Positions 36,695-47,257 of a stretch of 64,000 bases of DNA are shown one piece after another. The position numbers and the translations under genes are program-made. The notes below the pieces were generated by a model that was not told where the DNA came from, ran no database searches, and worked only from the letters and a program-made list of their open reading frames with translations. The first letter of the stretch is position 1, and each line of letters opens with the position of its first letter. Origin of the DNA: JAJRVM01 sp041752115 (GTDB lineage: Bacteria; Planctomycetota; Planctomycetia; Pirellulales; Pirellulaceae); contig JBGSHS010000341.1 of assembly GCA_041752115.1 (NCBI GenBank), forward strand, positions 1 through 64,000, written 5' to 3'.

Positions 36695-39169
36695 ATGCGA
36701 TGCATGATGTTGGTTTGTCTGTTCGGCCTGCTGGCCAATGGCCGGTGTCTGGCCGGTCACACGATGACGCTCACCGAGCCAATCCTCGTGGCTGAAGACG
36801 GCCTCCTGCTGGGCAATGGCGATCTGTCGGTCAGCGTTTACCAGACGCGCGACCGGCTGGTCTTCCGGTTCGGCAAGGGGGATGTTTGGGACCGGCGTGT
36901 GGATTACTCCGACGATCCGCAGCCTCCCACGATCCAGGAGATTGCCCATGGTATCGGCGTGGAACGCTGGAAGTGCAGTCCCTATGGCGATGGCGAACCG
37001 GTGGCCCTCAATGGAACCGACAATCCACAACGGATGAAAGAGCTGTGCAAAGGCACACCACCGAGTTATTTTCGGCGTCCTTATCCTTGTCCCAAGCCAG
37101 TGGGCGAGCTGGCGGTACAGCTGCCATCCGATCTTCCAGGACTCACAGTGCGTCAGGAGCTGACGCTGGAAGAGGGCCTGCTGCACATCACCTGCTCCTG
37201 GCCGTCTGGTGTGCAACTGAATGTGACCAGCTTTGTCGCGCCTCAGCCGAACGTCCTGGTGGTCAAATGGGAGCTGACCGGCTGGGACGCGCAGACGCGG
37301 ATGGGCCACGATGTTCCACCGCTCTGGTTCTGGCTCTACCGCTGGGCCGATCCCACGATCAAGGAATTCGGGCAGCGGTTTGCCGGCGAATTCGTGCATG
37401 ACGGATTCTCCGCGTATCCGGACGCCGCCAAGTGCAGTCCGCTGCCGCACCCGACCGTAAGTGTGCTGCAGGAGCGGACGCTGATTCAGCAGACGTTTCA
37501 GCCGGAGCCGACGTTTCCCCAGGGCTTTCGCTATCAGCTGGTTCCGTACCTGTCGGAAGGGAACATCTATCCGGTGGACATGAGCGCATCGGGCGAAGCG
37601 CGTCTGAGGCTCTGGCCGCCGCTGACTGCTCGGGCCGGCTGGGTCGCGGTGGCGGTGCCGAGTGAAAGCGATGAAGGAGGTGCCGAAGCGGAACTCGGCC
37701 GAATCCATGCGCTGCTGGCAGACCGACCGGCGGAGCAGCTGGATCAATGGGAAGGAGCTGCGCGCGAGGATGCAGCCCGATTCTGGTCGCGCAGTGCGGT
37801 CCGCATCGCTGACCCGCTGATCGAGGGCCTGTGGTACGAGACGCTGCACGCCCGTCGCTGCACGACGAAGGTCGGCAAGACACCACCCGGCCTGTTCCTT
37901 CCCAGCACCGTCACCGACTACTCACATTGGCACGGCGACTACCACACCAACTACAACTACCAGCAACCGTTCTACGGTGACTACGTGGCCAATCAGCTCG
38001 AGGTCGGTGACGCGTACTTCACCGGAATGGACTATCTGCTGCAGATGGGGAAGATTATTGCGGAGAAATACTACGGGACCCGCGGCGTGTTCATCCAGCT
38101 CTCAGGTTATCCGATCAAAGCGGTCGACGATGTGTTGGGCGCCGTGCCAATGGGACGCATGGCCTACATGACCGGCTGGGCATCCAATCAGTACTGGTGG
38201 CGTTATCTCTACACTCGGGACGACCAGTGGCTGCGGGACGTTGGCTACCCTGTGCTGCGTGACTGTGCTCTGTTCTATCTGGACATCATGCAGCGAGGTG
38301 AAGATGGCCTGTATCACGTCTTTCCGTCCAACCAGGGTGAAGACGGTTTTACTGGCAATCCGCAGGACTACACGGACCGAGCGCAGGTGATGCGCCATCT
38401 GCGCTACTGTTTGCGAAGCGCGACGCAGGCCAGCGAAGTGCTGGGAGTGGACGCGGAGCTGCGAGAGCAATGGCGTGATCGGCTGGAACATGCGGCTGGA
38501 GATGACGGGAAGCCGCCGGTCGAGCTGGAAGGCTTGGCAGCACATTTTTCTCAAGCATGTCCTCCGGAGTTTGGTGACGGATCGGTTCCAGCTGCTCCGG
38601 TGCGGGAGGACAACGCGGCGGCCTGGCCCGGAGCAGACCAGTGGGTGGATCTGTGGTACGCCGGCCAATATCCGATGGTGGCAATTCCCACGATTCGCAG
38701 CGGTAGGCTCGATCCCGACCGTGCGTACGTGGGTCTTCAGCGCATCGTGCAGCGCTGGCGGCATCCCAACGGTCTGATCTGGGCGATGGCGATTGCCAAC
38801 TACGGACACTGCGGTGCCTGGACCGAAACGCTCGGCATGGCCGCTCCGCTGCAGGAGATGTTGTTGCAGAGCTATGGCGGTGTGCTGCGCGTGTTCCCCT
38901 GCTGGCCGGCCGACGTAGCGGCGAGTTTCTCGACGCTGCGCGGCGAAGGAGCGTTTCTGGTGAGTGCCAGCTGGAAGGAAGGCCGGGTCGAGTCGCTGGA
39001 AATCATGAGCGAGAAAGGGCAAACCTGTCGACTCGTCGCGCCCTGGCCTGGCGGTATCCAAGTCAAGACGAAGAGTGGCCAGGCCGTGGCTGTGACTCCA
39101 TGGGCCGAACACATCGTCGCGTTTGACACCACCGCCGGCGAAACGTATCGCATCACGTCCGCGCCGTAG
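36695..39169 (+). CDS. Secreted GH95-like (alpha/alpha)6-barrel glycosidase
   Basis: 824 residues from the ATG at 36695, which has aaaggaa before it and starts a signal peptide (MRCMMLVCLFGLLANGRCLA). An N-terminal beta domain opens LVAEDGLLLGNGDLSVSVYQ, as in GH95/GH65 families, and carries FRFGKGDVWDRR. The barrel contains HWHGDYHTNYNYQQPFYGD and GWASNQYWWRYLYTRDDQWL, a layout like GH95 fucosidases, but the catalytic residues cannot be set with certainty. The stop TAG lies in repeat A3. It is likely an exported exo-glycosidase. GH95 proper or a sister family are both possible. Confidence 0.7.
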   Translation: MRCMMLVCLFGLLANGRCLAGHTMTLTEPILVAEDGLLLGNGDLSVSVYQTRDRLVFRFGKGDVWDRRVDYSDDPQPPTIQEIAHGIGVERWKCSPYGDGEPVALNGTDNPQRMKELCKGTPPSYFRRPYPCPKPVGELAVQLPSDLPGLTVRQELTLEEGLLHITCSWPSGVQLNVTSFVAPQPNVLVVKWELTGWDAQTRMGHDVPPLWFWLYRWADPTIKEFGQRFAGEFVHDGFSAYPDAAKCSPLPHPTVSVLQERTLIQQTFQPEPTFPQGFRYQLVPYLSEGNIYPVDMSASGEARLRLWPPLTARAGWVAVAVPSESDEGGAEAELGRIHALLADRPAEQLDQWEGAAREDAARFWSRSAVRIADPLIEGLWYETLHARRCTTKVGKTPPGLFLPSTVTDYSHWHGDYHTNYNYQQPFYGDYVANQLEVGDAYFTGMDYLLQMGKIIAEKYYGTRGVFIQLSGYPIKAVDDVLGAVPMGRMAYMTGWASNQYWWRYLYTRDDQWLRDVGYPVLRDCALFYLDIMQRGEDGLYHVFPSNQGEDGFTGNPQDYTDRAQVMRHLRYCLRSATQASEVLGVDAELREQWRDRLEHAAGDDGKPPVELEGLAAHFSQACPPEFGDGSVPAAPVREDNAAAWPGADQWVDLWYAGQYPMVAIPTIRSGRLDPDRAYVGLQRIVQRWRHPNGLIWAMAIANYGHCGAWTETLGMAAPLQEMLLQSYGGVLRVFPCWPADVAASFSTLRGEGAFLVSASWKEGRVESLEIMSEKGQTCRLVAPWPGGIQVKTKSGQAVAVTPWAEHIVAFDTTAGETYRITSAP

Positions 39170-39270
39170 CACGCCCGTAGCACGCACTTCAGTGCGTGAC
39201 CGCCCCGTCCTAATCGTTTCCACCGCCAAACGTGTTCGCGGGTCTGTCGCGGACTGAAGTCCGCGCTACG
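39165..39270. repeat. Family A palindromic element, copy A3 (inverted)
   Basis: Reads cgtagcacgcacttcagtgc at the left and cgcggactgaagtccgcgct at the right, the reverse order of A1 and A2. Its cgTAGc motif provides the stop codon of the upstream gene. It lies between two convergent genes. Confidence 0.9.
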
Positions 39271-39403
39271 ACTACGAAGTGGAAGCATCACGTGTGCGGT
39301 CCCTCGCGATGACCCGACTGTCGCTCGCGCTGTACATCCGCTTCTTCACCGCTGCGACTGGTAGTGCAATACTTTGCGGTTCTCTGTCGGATTCCCAAGA
39401 ACT

Positions 39404-42400
39404 CTACTTGTCTCCCTCGCCTACCAACAGGTCGGGAATGGCGACACCCAACTCTCGAACTTGGCGAAAAGCGTTCTGGGCTGCTTCGACCTGGCCGTCG
39501 GCAAGTAGCGTCCAATAGTCATAGCAGCTGTTATAGGGAGCCACCGGCACCAATATCTGCGAGCATTTGCGCGACAATTCACGCATCTTGTCGTCTTTGA
39601 TAGCGGCCGCCATGGGATCGGCAGCGGGATCACCGAGTCCTTTCAACAGGGCCCATGTCCAGGGTGAGATGGAGGATGGAAACAGCTGGACCTGCTCTTT
39701 CACCAGGCTCCCGACACGCTGCACGTCGGCGTTACTGCGTGCGGCGGCACCTAGATCGCTCTGATGCGCCAAAACGAGCGTCACGGTGAGGGAAGGACCG
39801 AGCGAGCGTCGGGCTGAGTCGGTGGCGGCATACTCGGGATAGGCTTGCGCCAAAGAGCGATGGGCGCGGAACATCAGAGCGCCATTGAGGGTGGAGTAGG
39901 TTCCCAGCGACGGGGAAGTCGCATGAGCTGCTTCCGCCAGCTGGACCAGGTGATCGACGTCGACCTCCGCTAGGTCGGAGATGAGCATGGTGTATCGCAG
40001 CAATTCTGCGACGTTGAGGGCCAGCACGGGGCTGTTGCCGGCCTGGTGATACTTTTCCACCTCGGTCGCGAGCGTCGCGCGTTTCTTCTCCAGTCGGGCA
40101 TGCTCTTCCGGATCCTCTTCATGGCGGTAGTACTCCAGATACTGCTTCTTTGGTTCCTCCACATCGATATTGCTCTGCTCCATGCGCAAGGCGAGCTGCT
40201 GCAGCGCTTCCTGGTCGTGCAGGAATCGATACACTCCCAGAGCGGCCGTATAACTGCTTACACTTCGAGGTGCCAAGACCATGGTAGTGTCGAGGTAGGA
40301 CAGTGCCTTCGTCAGGCTCTCCTTGTGGCGAGCGGCAGCCCGCATTTGATCCAACTCGGCCTGACTTTTCACGACGTAGTCGAGATCATCAAAGTCCCCA
40401 AAACACCGCGCGGCCTCTCCCTCGACGCCGGCAAGTTCATTAACAACCGTGCGCAAGAGCGCACTGGCGCAATTTCCGAGCAGGAAGACACTATCTGGAT
40501 CCAGCGCTATGCCGCGTTCCAATCGCCGGACAGTGTCTTTGAGCACATTGGGATCGCCGGTCACGCCATAGAGTTGTTGACACACGATGGCACTGTTGTT
40601 GAGTGTGGCATGCGATTCTGGCAAGCGATCATAGATGCTGATGGCCTGCCGATACTGCTCTGCGGCGCTCACGATGTCGCCGGCCGCCTCCGCCTGTAGC
40701 CCACGAGCACTCACCAGCTGGGCGCGCACGCTCTGATCATTCTGATCGCAGCGCTCTAACCAGACGACTTTTTCATCAGAATCGAAAGTCGTGACGGCGC
40801 GCAATCCTGCGGCGTCGTGCCGAACGGATTCCTCGGCAGCCTTCTCATACGCTTCATCGATATACTGTCGTGCCTCGCTGTAAGCGCCGATCTCTCGCAG
40901 CACGGAGGCCACCGTCAGTAGTGATTCCGGACTGCGATCGGCATCTTTCAACAGCTGTTCAAATTGCTGCTGTCCCTCAGCGTGTTTTCCCAGCCAATAG
41001 TAGACCTGCCCGATATGAAGCTGATAGTTCGCATCGTCACCGGCGATACCCTGCACGGCCAGGAAGGTCTTTTCCGCCTTTTGAAGTTCCACACGCTGCG
41101 CATCCGCATCGGTCATACTCTGAGCGCGACGCAGTGTGACAATGCCCAGCTCCACGGCTGCGGGGACAACCGACGCCTGTTGTAACAGGCTCTCTCGGGC
41201 AGCAATGATCGACGGATCATCCCTCAATCTCCGGTCGAAATACTCACGGATCATTGCTTCCCGCTCATCTTCGGCAAGTGTTTCCAGGCGAGTATAATCG
41301 AAGTCGGGAGCGAAGCCGTTCTTCAGCTGCGTCAATATGCTCTGTTGGTTTGCCGAGATGGCTTGTTCGAAGGCCACCTGTGCCTTATGCAGTTCAGCCA
41401 GACGCGGTTCGAGATACGCACTCAGGAGCGCGTAAGCCGCGTCGAACTCTCCTTCATCAGCAAGCATATGTCCCAGCAGTCGCGCACCTTCGCTGCTGCC
41501 AAGCTGCTCACGATGGGGCGCCAACAAGTCTTTGATCCGAGTCGTCTGGCCTTCCAGCTCCAGCTGCAGAGCGAGCCGCACCGCAAGCTCCGCGTCTTGG
41601 GGCGCGGCCAGTACACTCTGTTCGATCAGCTGACGACGGATCTGTTCCAGCGCTTCCGGCACCGGCTGCAGCGGCGCAGCAATTTGATCGGCAACTGCCA
41701 GGGCACCTCGCGGATCGGCTGTCGCGTGTTTCTCGATCCATGTGGTTCCCGCGGCCACGACCGTATCCCGCTCCTCCGGCTGCACGGCAACCGTCAACAA
41801 CTCCCTCCAGAGTTCGGGAGCCGGTTCTGCAGGAAGTTCCTGGAAGGGCCCTTGCACCAGCTCCGTCAGCAGCTGGCGAGCGTCGTCCGGCGAGACCTGC
41901 CAGAGCGTCTGGAGAAGCCGTACGGACTCCTGCGGCGTCTCCGAGGCGAACTTGCGGATCCACACGGCTCCGGCCGCAAAGATTCGAGCGCCATCGCCTC
42001 CTCTTCCCAGCGCAAAGTTCGAGAATACTCCGGTAATCTCGGTCGGTGACAGGCTCGTCATGGTCGGCGATTCGGCAAGGGTGATCAACTTCTCCCGCGC
42101 TTCAGAGGTACAGGACGTGCCGCTCTGCATCACCTGGCCAAACAGCCGCGCGGCGGCCGGAAGGTGACCCGCCGCGCACTGACTCTCGGCCTGCTGCAAC
42201 TTCTTGCGCGCAACGTATTCCGGTGATTCCGTGTGAGACTTCCAGAATGTGCCTCCCACCACAGCCAAGATCCCTAGCAGCACGCAGAGGTTCCACGCCT
42301 TGGCCAACCGGGACAAAGGGACCTTTCCCAGGAAATACCAACCTCGGTCGCCTGCCGGCGCGACACGAAAGGATGCCAGAGCCAAGACCGGTACGAACAC

Positions 42401-42739
42401 GAAACAGACACACCACGTTTTCACATACGTACCGGTCTCCATGTCCTGGCCGCGAGCGCCATACATGGCAGTGCCAATTCCATTGACGGTAAACAGTACT
42501 GGATGTTGTCGGATCGGCCGCATGTCGGGAAAACGCAGCTCCAGCCGGTTCGCGAACTCGCCGCGGTTCTCCTCCAGTTTCGCGACGAATTCCTTGGCCT
42601 CTTCCAACGGCCAGCCGTTTCCCTGAAGCTCGCGGACGATCTCATCGACAGGACGCCCCGCCGAGATTTGATCGAGCACCGTACTGGCCAAATGACGCAT
42701 GGAACGTTCTTCGGCGGCCGCCAGATCGTCGTACGACAT
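39404..42739 (-). CDS. Large membrane-anchored TPR-rich protein, function unknown
   Basis: 1111 residues from the ATG at 42739; the ATG at 42775 would add 12 residues. After a soluble N-terminus with a helical region (SAGRPVDEIVRELQGNGWPL), two membrane helices lie near residues 110-130 and 150-170. The rest is helical with repeated TPR-like pairs (for example YQLHIGQVYYWLGKHAEGQQ and ESLLTVASVLREIGAYSEAR). TPR arrays bind other proteins. The N-terminal helix-rich part resembles no enzyme. It is convergent with the GH95-like gene, so is probably unrelated to it. Confidence 0.75.
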   Translation of the reverse strand: MSYDDLAAAEERSMRHLASTVLDQISAGRPVDEIVRELQGNGWPLEEAKEFVAKLEENRGEFANRLELRFPDMRPIRQHPVLFTVNGIGTAMYGARGQDMETGTYVKTWCVCFVFVPVLALASFRVAPAGDRGWYFLGKVPLSRLAKAWNLCVLLGILAVVGGTFWKSHTESPEYVARKKLQQAESQCAAGHLPAAARLFGQVMQSGTSCTSEAREKLITLAESPTMTSLSPTEITGVFSNFALGRGGDGARIFAAGAVWIRKFASETPQESVRLLQTLWQVSPDDARQLLTELVQGPFQELPAEPAPELWRELLTVAVQPEERDTVVAAGTTWIEKHATADPRGALAVADQIAAPLQPVPEALEQIRRQLIEQSVLAAPQDAELAVRLALQLELEGQTTRIKDLLAPHREQLGSSEGARLLGHMLADEGEFDAAYALLSAYLEPRLAELHKAQVAFEQAISANQQSILTQLKNGFAPDFDYTRLETLAEDEREAMIREYFDRRLRDDPSIIAARESLLQQASVVPAAVELGIVTLRRAQSMTDADAQRVELQKAEKTFLAVQGIAGDDANYQLHIGQVYYWLGKHAEGQQQFEQLLKDADRSPESLLTVASVLREIGAYSEARQYIDEAYEKAAEESVRHDAAGLRAVTTFDSDEKVVWLERCDQNDQSVRAQLVSARGLQAEAAGDIVSAAEQYRQAISIYDRLPESHATLNNSAIVCQQLYGVTGDPNVLKDTVRRLERGIALDPDSVFLLGNCASALLRTVVNELAGVEGEAARCFGDFDDLDYVVKSQAELDQMRAAARHKESLTKALSYLDTTMVLAPRSVSSYTAALGVYRFLHDQEALQQLALRMEQSNIDVEEPKKQYLEYYRHEEDPEEHARLEKKRATLATEVEKYHQAGNSPVLALNVAELLRYTMLISDLAEVDVDHLVQLAEAAHATSPSLGTYSTLNGALMFRAHRSLAQAYPEYAATDSARRSLGPSLTVTLVLAHQSDLGAAARSNADVQRVGSLVKEQVQLFPSSISPWTWALLKGLGDPAADPMAAAIKDDKMRELSRKCSQILVPVAPYNSCYDYWTLLADGQVEAAQNAFRQVRELGVAIPDLLVGEGDK

Positions 42740-42855
42740 GATGGTATCCCGTTGTGCCGGATGGATCTGAATCACCCACGGACTAATGCAGACCGCCCAT
42801 CAAACTATCGTATCGCGATCAGGTATGCAAATGCCAAAGCCGCTGGTTGGCACGT

Positions 42856-42900
42856 CGTAGCGCGGAGCACGCACTTTCGTGCGTGACCGCCCTGTCCTCG
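42856..42900. repeat. Family A half element, copy A4
   Basis: cgtagcgcggagcacgcact, then ttcgtgcgtgaccgccctg. This is one hairpin end of family A with the other end missing. It lies between two minus-strand genes. Confidence 0.7.
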
Positions 42901-42979
42901 ACCGTGCCTGAGGCAGTCCGGCTGGCCTGGATCTGTTGCGCAGCGAGCTGAGAATCCGCGTATCGGTTCTTCACGCATT

Positions 42980-43516
42980 TCATTCGTCGTTGCCTCGAAA
43001 ACCGATGCGTCGTTTAGGCGATGTCGGAGGTGGAGCCATCAATTGCCGGATAGCGTCGAACACGACCTTGAACTGAGCATTGTACTTCTTCTCGAGAGAG
43101 TTCAGGCGACGTGCCAGACCTTTGTGAGATGCAAGCATCTCCCGAAGTCGCACGAAGGCTCGCATGATCTCGATGTTGACGTCGATGGCCCGCTGGCTAT
43201 TCAGAACGCTGGAGAGCATGGCGACGCCTTGCTCCGTGAATGCATACGGGGCACGCCGGAGGCCCATCTTCGCGGACGGATTGGAGATCACAATTTGTGA
43301 TCTCCAATCATCGAACTCCTCCTGGCTCAGTTGAATCATGAAGTCGTCCGGGAAACGGCGGATGTTGCGTTTCACGGCCTGCACGAGTGCTCTCGTCTCC
43401 ACGCCATACAATTCCGCCAAATCGCGATCCAGCATCACCTTGTGACTGCGTATCAGGAGAATGGACTTCTCGATTCGCTCGCTCGGGACGACGGATTCTG
43501 GGTGTTTCTTCACCAT
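42980..43516 (-). CDS. ORF6N-domain DNA-binding-type protein
   Basis: 178 residues. The ORF6N domain is clear: IEKSILLIRSHKVMLDRDLA, ELYGVETRALVQAVKRNIRR, FPDDFMIQLSQEEF, and AYAFTEQGVAM-like (RRAPYAFTEQGVAMLSSVLN). The C-terminal half is helical, with a basic end (PKRRIGFRG). ORF6N proteins occur in phages and in many bacterial genomes as stand-alone genes; their role is unclear but DNA binding is assumed. It is divergent from the next gene and has family A filler on its other side. Confidence 0.85.
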   Translation of the reverse strand: MVKKHPESVVPSERIEKSILLIRSHKVMLDRDLAELYGVETRALVQAVKRNIRRFPDDFMIQLSQEEFDDWRSQIVISNPSAKMGLRRAPYAFTEQGVAMLSSVLNSQRAIDVNIEIMRAFVRLREMLASHKGLARRLNSLEKKYNAQFKVVFDAIRQLMAPPPTSPKRRIGFRGNDE

Positions 43517-43888
43517 GATGAATGACTATAAACTGCAGTAGCCTGCCGCGACAAGGTTCCCCAGAGGAAGAGGCTCTACGCCTCAATCCTGCGGGAGATC
43601 AATGCCAAGGGTACTGCGGCACGTTTCAAGAGGATCGGATGACACCAGTTCGCTTTGGCCTATTGCCGGTCGGCCGCTCGGCCGCCCATGTTGCGGCAAG
43701 CTCCGCGGCTGCACGACGAAGGGGGTGTCGCGTGTAAGAATGCGCAAGAACCGCTCGATCCTGCTTTCTTCGTGCACGGCGGTAGGTTACAACCAATAGG
43801 ACAGTTGGCGGCAATTCGTTCGACTCGAACGACAGGTCGCGATTCGCCTGAGCATGAAGACCGCTCCTGGATCCTGGAGACTCTGGAA
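43517..43888. other. Divergent gap before the GH29 operon
   Basis: 372 bases. No complete gene. One stop-bounded frame without a start codon (about 43540-43640, ending ILREINAKGTAARFKRIG) could be a relic, but I recognise no family. The promoter of the operon starting at 43889 should lie here; I saw no clear -35/-10 pair. Confidence 0.4.
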
Positions 43889-46800
43889 ATGACACCCCAC
43901 AAAGCGTCTGGATGGGCAATTCAACTCGGGTTGATGTTGATGATGGTGCCGCTGGGTGCGCCGCGCGCCGCAGCCGCTTCAGGGGATCCTGGCGCCGAGG
44001 ACTACTCGGGACGTCGCGGTGTGACGCTCCATGTCTCCAAGTTGGGAGACAACAGCGATGGCTTATCGTGGAGCACCGCGTTCACCACGATTCAGGCGGC
44101 GCTCGATCATATCCCGGATGCGCAGGGAGGCCATTGCGTGATCGTGCGCCCCGACACGTATCTTGAGGCGAACCTGTCGGTGCCGTTCCCCGGGGCGGCG
44201 GGCGCCTACAACCTGCTGGTCGGCGATACGCAGGGCAAGTTCGGTTCCGAGACGAAAGGCCGAGTGGTCATTGATTCGGGTGATCCTGCCCGAGGGTTCA
44301 AGAGTTACGACTGGTGGAGCACTATCCGCGCCACTACGCAAGGCTGGAGCGCGGAGCACCAGGCTCCGACCTTTTCGGCGATTCTGTGGGACCGCTGGAT
44401 CGTACGCGGTATGTATGCGACGGGCGCTGATGCTGGCCTGTTCTGGGATTGTACCAATCGGATCGAACCCTTCACGATCGTGGTCGAAGACTGCGTGAGC
44501 ATCGGACGGGCGTTCGGCGGCGGTGTGGCCAGCTGCCTGTCGCGGCCCGATGAGCCGATCACGTTTCGCCGCTGCAAACTCTGGTCGTTGGACGAATGGG
44601 GAGATACGGCGGGACTTTATATCCGCGTTGAGAACCCCGCGATGCCGCAGCGCCCGGACGTGGTGGTGGAGGACTGCGCGTTGATCAGTCCGCAATGCGC
44701 TCTCAAGGGAGGCAACTACGGTTTCCATACGTACATGCGCATCCAGGCCAACCGTTGCCGATTCATCGCGCTTAACTTCTCTCAACCGGCCGGCACGCCG
44801 ACCGATGGAGTGATTCAAAGTGTGCAGAATGGAAAGTACCTGCAAGTCGATTTGCAGGACTGCACGCTGATGGGCTACAAGATCTTTGGAGTGAAAGTTG
44901 ACAAGGAATCGGCCGGAGACATCGGATTCACGACCAAGGGAGCGGTCAACGCCTATGTGCAATGGACGCAAGATGTGCCGCCGGGAATGCATCGGCTGGT
45001 CAGTTGGCCAGTTGAGGCATTCAGCGAGGTGGCGATTCCCAACGCGCCGGATGCGCGACCACCGTTGCAGGATGAATCGGTGGTGTTGCGTGACCTGTGC
45101 GAGGTTTCGCCGCTCGTGTGGCATGGGCGCTTGTGTCTGCTGGTGTGTCATCGCCCGGGGAGTGGTGGTGCGAAGGAAGATTACTACCTTACGATCGACG
45201 ACGCGGAAACCGGCGAGCAGCTGGCTCGGTTCGCCGAGGGCTATAGCCTGGCGAGTGCCGAGGTGTTTTCGCGGGGCGGTAGCGCAGAAGACGGCGAGTG
45301 TATCTGTGTGTCCGCCTCCAGATTCGAGGAGGGCAACTGGAACGACGTGACGATCTTCCAGTCCAAGGACCTGAAGGAGTGGACTCAGCACGTCGCGATT
45401 GTGCAGGAGCCAAACGAACACCTCTTCAACAGCTCGATCTGCCAAGGCCCCGACGGGTATGTCCTGGTTTACGAGAGTAACGATCCAGCCTATCCCGCTT
45501 TCACCACCAAGGTGGCGGTATCGCAAGACCTGGAATCCTGGACGAAAATGCCCGATGCGACCTTCGGCACGGATCGTTACACGGCGTGCCCGACCATTCG
45601 CTATGCGGATGGATACTATTATGTCTTCTACCTGGAGCATCGGACGCCACGCTGGTTCTTCGAAACGTACGTCACACGCTCGTCCGATCTGAAGACGTGG
45701 TATCGCAGCCCGCTCAATCCTGTACTGACTCCCCACGCGATCGACGACAGCATCAACGCGTCGGATCCGGATCTCGTGCAATACCAGGGGAAGACGTACA
45801 TTTACTATGCTGTGGGTGACCAGCAGACGTGGATGAACATCAAGCGAGCGATCTATCCGGGAGGACTTTCCGAATACCTGAAGGCGTGGTATCCCAGCGA
45901 AGGAATTCGTGATCGGGGTGATATGGAGGGCTATCGAACGCGGCAGGAGGCGGGGGCCAAGGCCGCTCGGCAAGCGTGGTTCCGCGACGCCAAGTTCGGC
46001 ATGTTTGTGCATTGGGGACCATTTGCCGTACAGGGGAACGATCCACACGCCAAGTTCGATTATTTTGCCATCAAAGCGGATCCGGCTCTGAGCGTGGAGT
46101 TCGAGCAGTACGCTCGGGCATTCAAGGGACGATCTTTCGATGCGGCCAGGTGGATGGAAACTGCCAAGGCAGCCGGAGCGCGTTATGTTGTGCTGACGGC
46201 CAAGCACCACGACGGCTATGCGCTGTTTGACAGCAAAGTATCTCAGTACGATTCGGTCGATATGGCTCCGCAGACCGATTATGCCCGCCAGTTTGCCGAC
46301 GCGGCTCGGGCCGCTGGATTGAAAGTGGGTTTCTACTACTCGATGCTCGATTGGCACGAACCTGATTATCAGAAGGATCTGCCCAGATTCGTCGACGAGT
46401 TCATGTTCCCGCAGGTGCGCGAGCTGTGCACGAACTACGGACCCATCGATTGCGTGTGGTTCGATGGTGAGTGGGATCACCCGCAGGCCACCTGGAAGGC
46501 CACGGAGCTGGTACAGATGATTCGGCAGCTGCAGCCCACGGCTCTGGTGAACGATCGACTTGGATTCGGAGAACGTGGTGTGACGAGGCTCTGCGATTTC
46601 TACACGCGCGAACAGCCGTCGGAAGTCAACGTGGCCATGGGTTTCGAGCGGGAACGGCCGTACCCGTGGGAAGCGTGTATGACGATCGGCGATTACTGGC
46701 AATTCTCGATCCACGATACGCAGTTCAAGAGCACGGGCGAGCTGATCGGAATCCTGGTGGATGTGGTGAGCCGGGGCGGCAACCTGCTGCTGAACGTCGG

Positions 46801-47161
46801 CCCCACGCCCGACGGAGAGATACCAGCACCGTTGATCGAGCGGATGCAGGGCATCGGTGCCTGGCTGGCTGTGAACGGGGAAGCCATTTATGGAACGGAC
46901 CGTTCGCCGTTCGCCTCGCTGCCGATGGGAAAGTGCACGGCGAGGGAGAATCGGCTGTACATCTTCCTCCCGTCGCGCCCGGCCGAACCGCTCCGGTTGC
47001 CGGGACTGCAAAACTCGATTCAAAAGGCCTCGTTCCTGGCCGATGGAGCTGTGTTGGAGTTCGACAATGCGACAAAGTCGATTGTGCTTCCGGAGGCGCT
47101 TCCGGACGGCGCCATGACAACGATTGTCGTCGAACTGGACGCTCCCCCGCTGGTACAGTGA
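43889..47161 (+). CDS. Secreted three-part enzyme: beta-helix + beta-propeller + GH29 alpha-L-fucosidase
   Basis: 1090 residues, start ATG at 43889 with GGAG 9 bases before. After a signal peptide, residues about 40-370 are a right-handed beta-helix (GVTLHVSKLGDNSDGLSW, AALDHIPDAQGGHCVIVRPD). About 390-675 is a five-bladed-propeller glycosidase-like region. From about 690 a GH29 domain begins (DAKFGMFVHWGPF), with VVLTAKHHDGYALFDSKVSQ and the nucleophile motif CVWFDGEW near residue 856, plus SRGGNLLLNVGPTPDGEIP. GH29 removes alpha-L-fucose by retention. The propeller part is a close paralogue of the protein at 48646-49662. It heads an operon of propeller proteins. Confidence 0.88.
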   Translation: MTPHKASGWAIQLGLMLMMVPLGAPRAAAASGDPGAEDYSGRRGVTLHVSKLGDNSDGLSWSTAFTTIQAALDHIPDAQGGHCVIVRPDTYLEANLSVPFPGAAGAYNLLVGDTQGKFGSETKGRVVIDSGDPARGFKSYDWWSTIRATTQGWSAEHQAPTFSAILWDRWIVRGMYATGADAGLFWDCTNRIEPFTIVVEDCVSIGRAFGGGVASCLSRPDEPITFRRCKLWSLDEWGDTAGLYIRVENPAMPQRPDVVVEDCALISPQCALKGGNYGFHTYMRIQANRCRFIALNFSQPAGTPTDGVIQSVQNGKYLQVDLQDCTLMGYKIFGVKVDKESAGDIGFTTKGAVNAYVQWTQDVPPGMHRLVSWPVEAFSEVAIPNAPDARPPLQDESVVLRDLCEVSPLVWHGRLCLLVCHRPGSGGAKEDYYLTIDDAETGEQLARFAEGYSLASAEVFSRGGSAEDGECICVSASRFEEGNWNDVTIFQSKDLKEWTQHVAIVQEPNEHLFNSSICQGPDGYVLVYESNDPAYPAFTTKVAVSQDLESWTKMPDATFGTDRYTACPTIRYADGYYYVFYLEHRTPRWFFETYVTRSSDLKTWYRSPLNPVLTPHAIDDSINASDPDLVQYQGKTYIYYAVGDQQTWMNIKRAIYPGGLSEYLKAWYPSEGIRDRGDMEGYRTRQEAGAKAARQAWFRDAKFGMFVHWGPFAVQGNDPHAKFDYFAIKADPALSVEFEQYARAFKGRSFDAARWMETAKAAGARYVVLTAKHHDGYALFDSKVSQYDSVDMAPQTDYARQFADAARAAGLKVGFYYSMLDWHEPDYQKDLPRFVDEFMFPQVRELCTNYGPIDCVWFDGEWDHPQATWKATELVQMIRQLQPTALVNDRLGFGERGVTRLCDFYTREQPSEVNVAMGFERERPYPWEACMTIGDYWQFSIHDTQFKSTGELIGILVDVVSRGGNLLLNVGPTPDGEIPAPLIERMQGIGAWLAVNGEAIYGTDRSPFASLPMGKCTARENRLYIFLPSRPAEPLRLPGLQNSIQKASFLADGAVLEFDNATKSIVLPEALPDGAMTTIVVELDAPPLVQ

Positions 47162-47257
47162 CCCCAGACGGTGGAGTGCCGGTCACGATTCGCATCGGGA
47201 CTGCACCCGTAGGAGTTCTACCGTGCGATGGCGAAACATCGGTGGAAGATCACTCTC

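Noticed and set aside
44063..47023. A 986-codon open frame on the minus strand opposite the GH29 fusion gene
   Set aside because: It is a shadow of the GC-rich codon use on the plus strand. Its translation shows no family motif and the plus-strand protein has clear domains. The same holds for other long antisense frames opposite gyrB (7144-8604), the MCP gene (12056-13399) and the GH95 gene (20377-22077).
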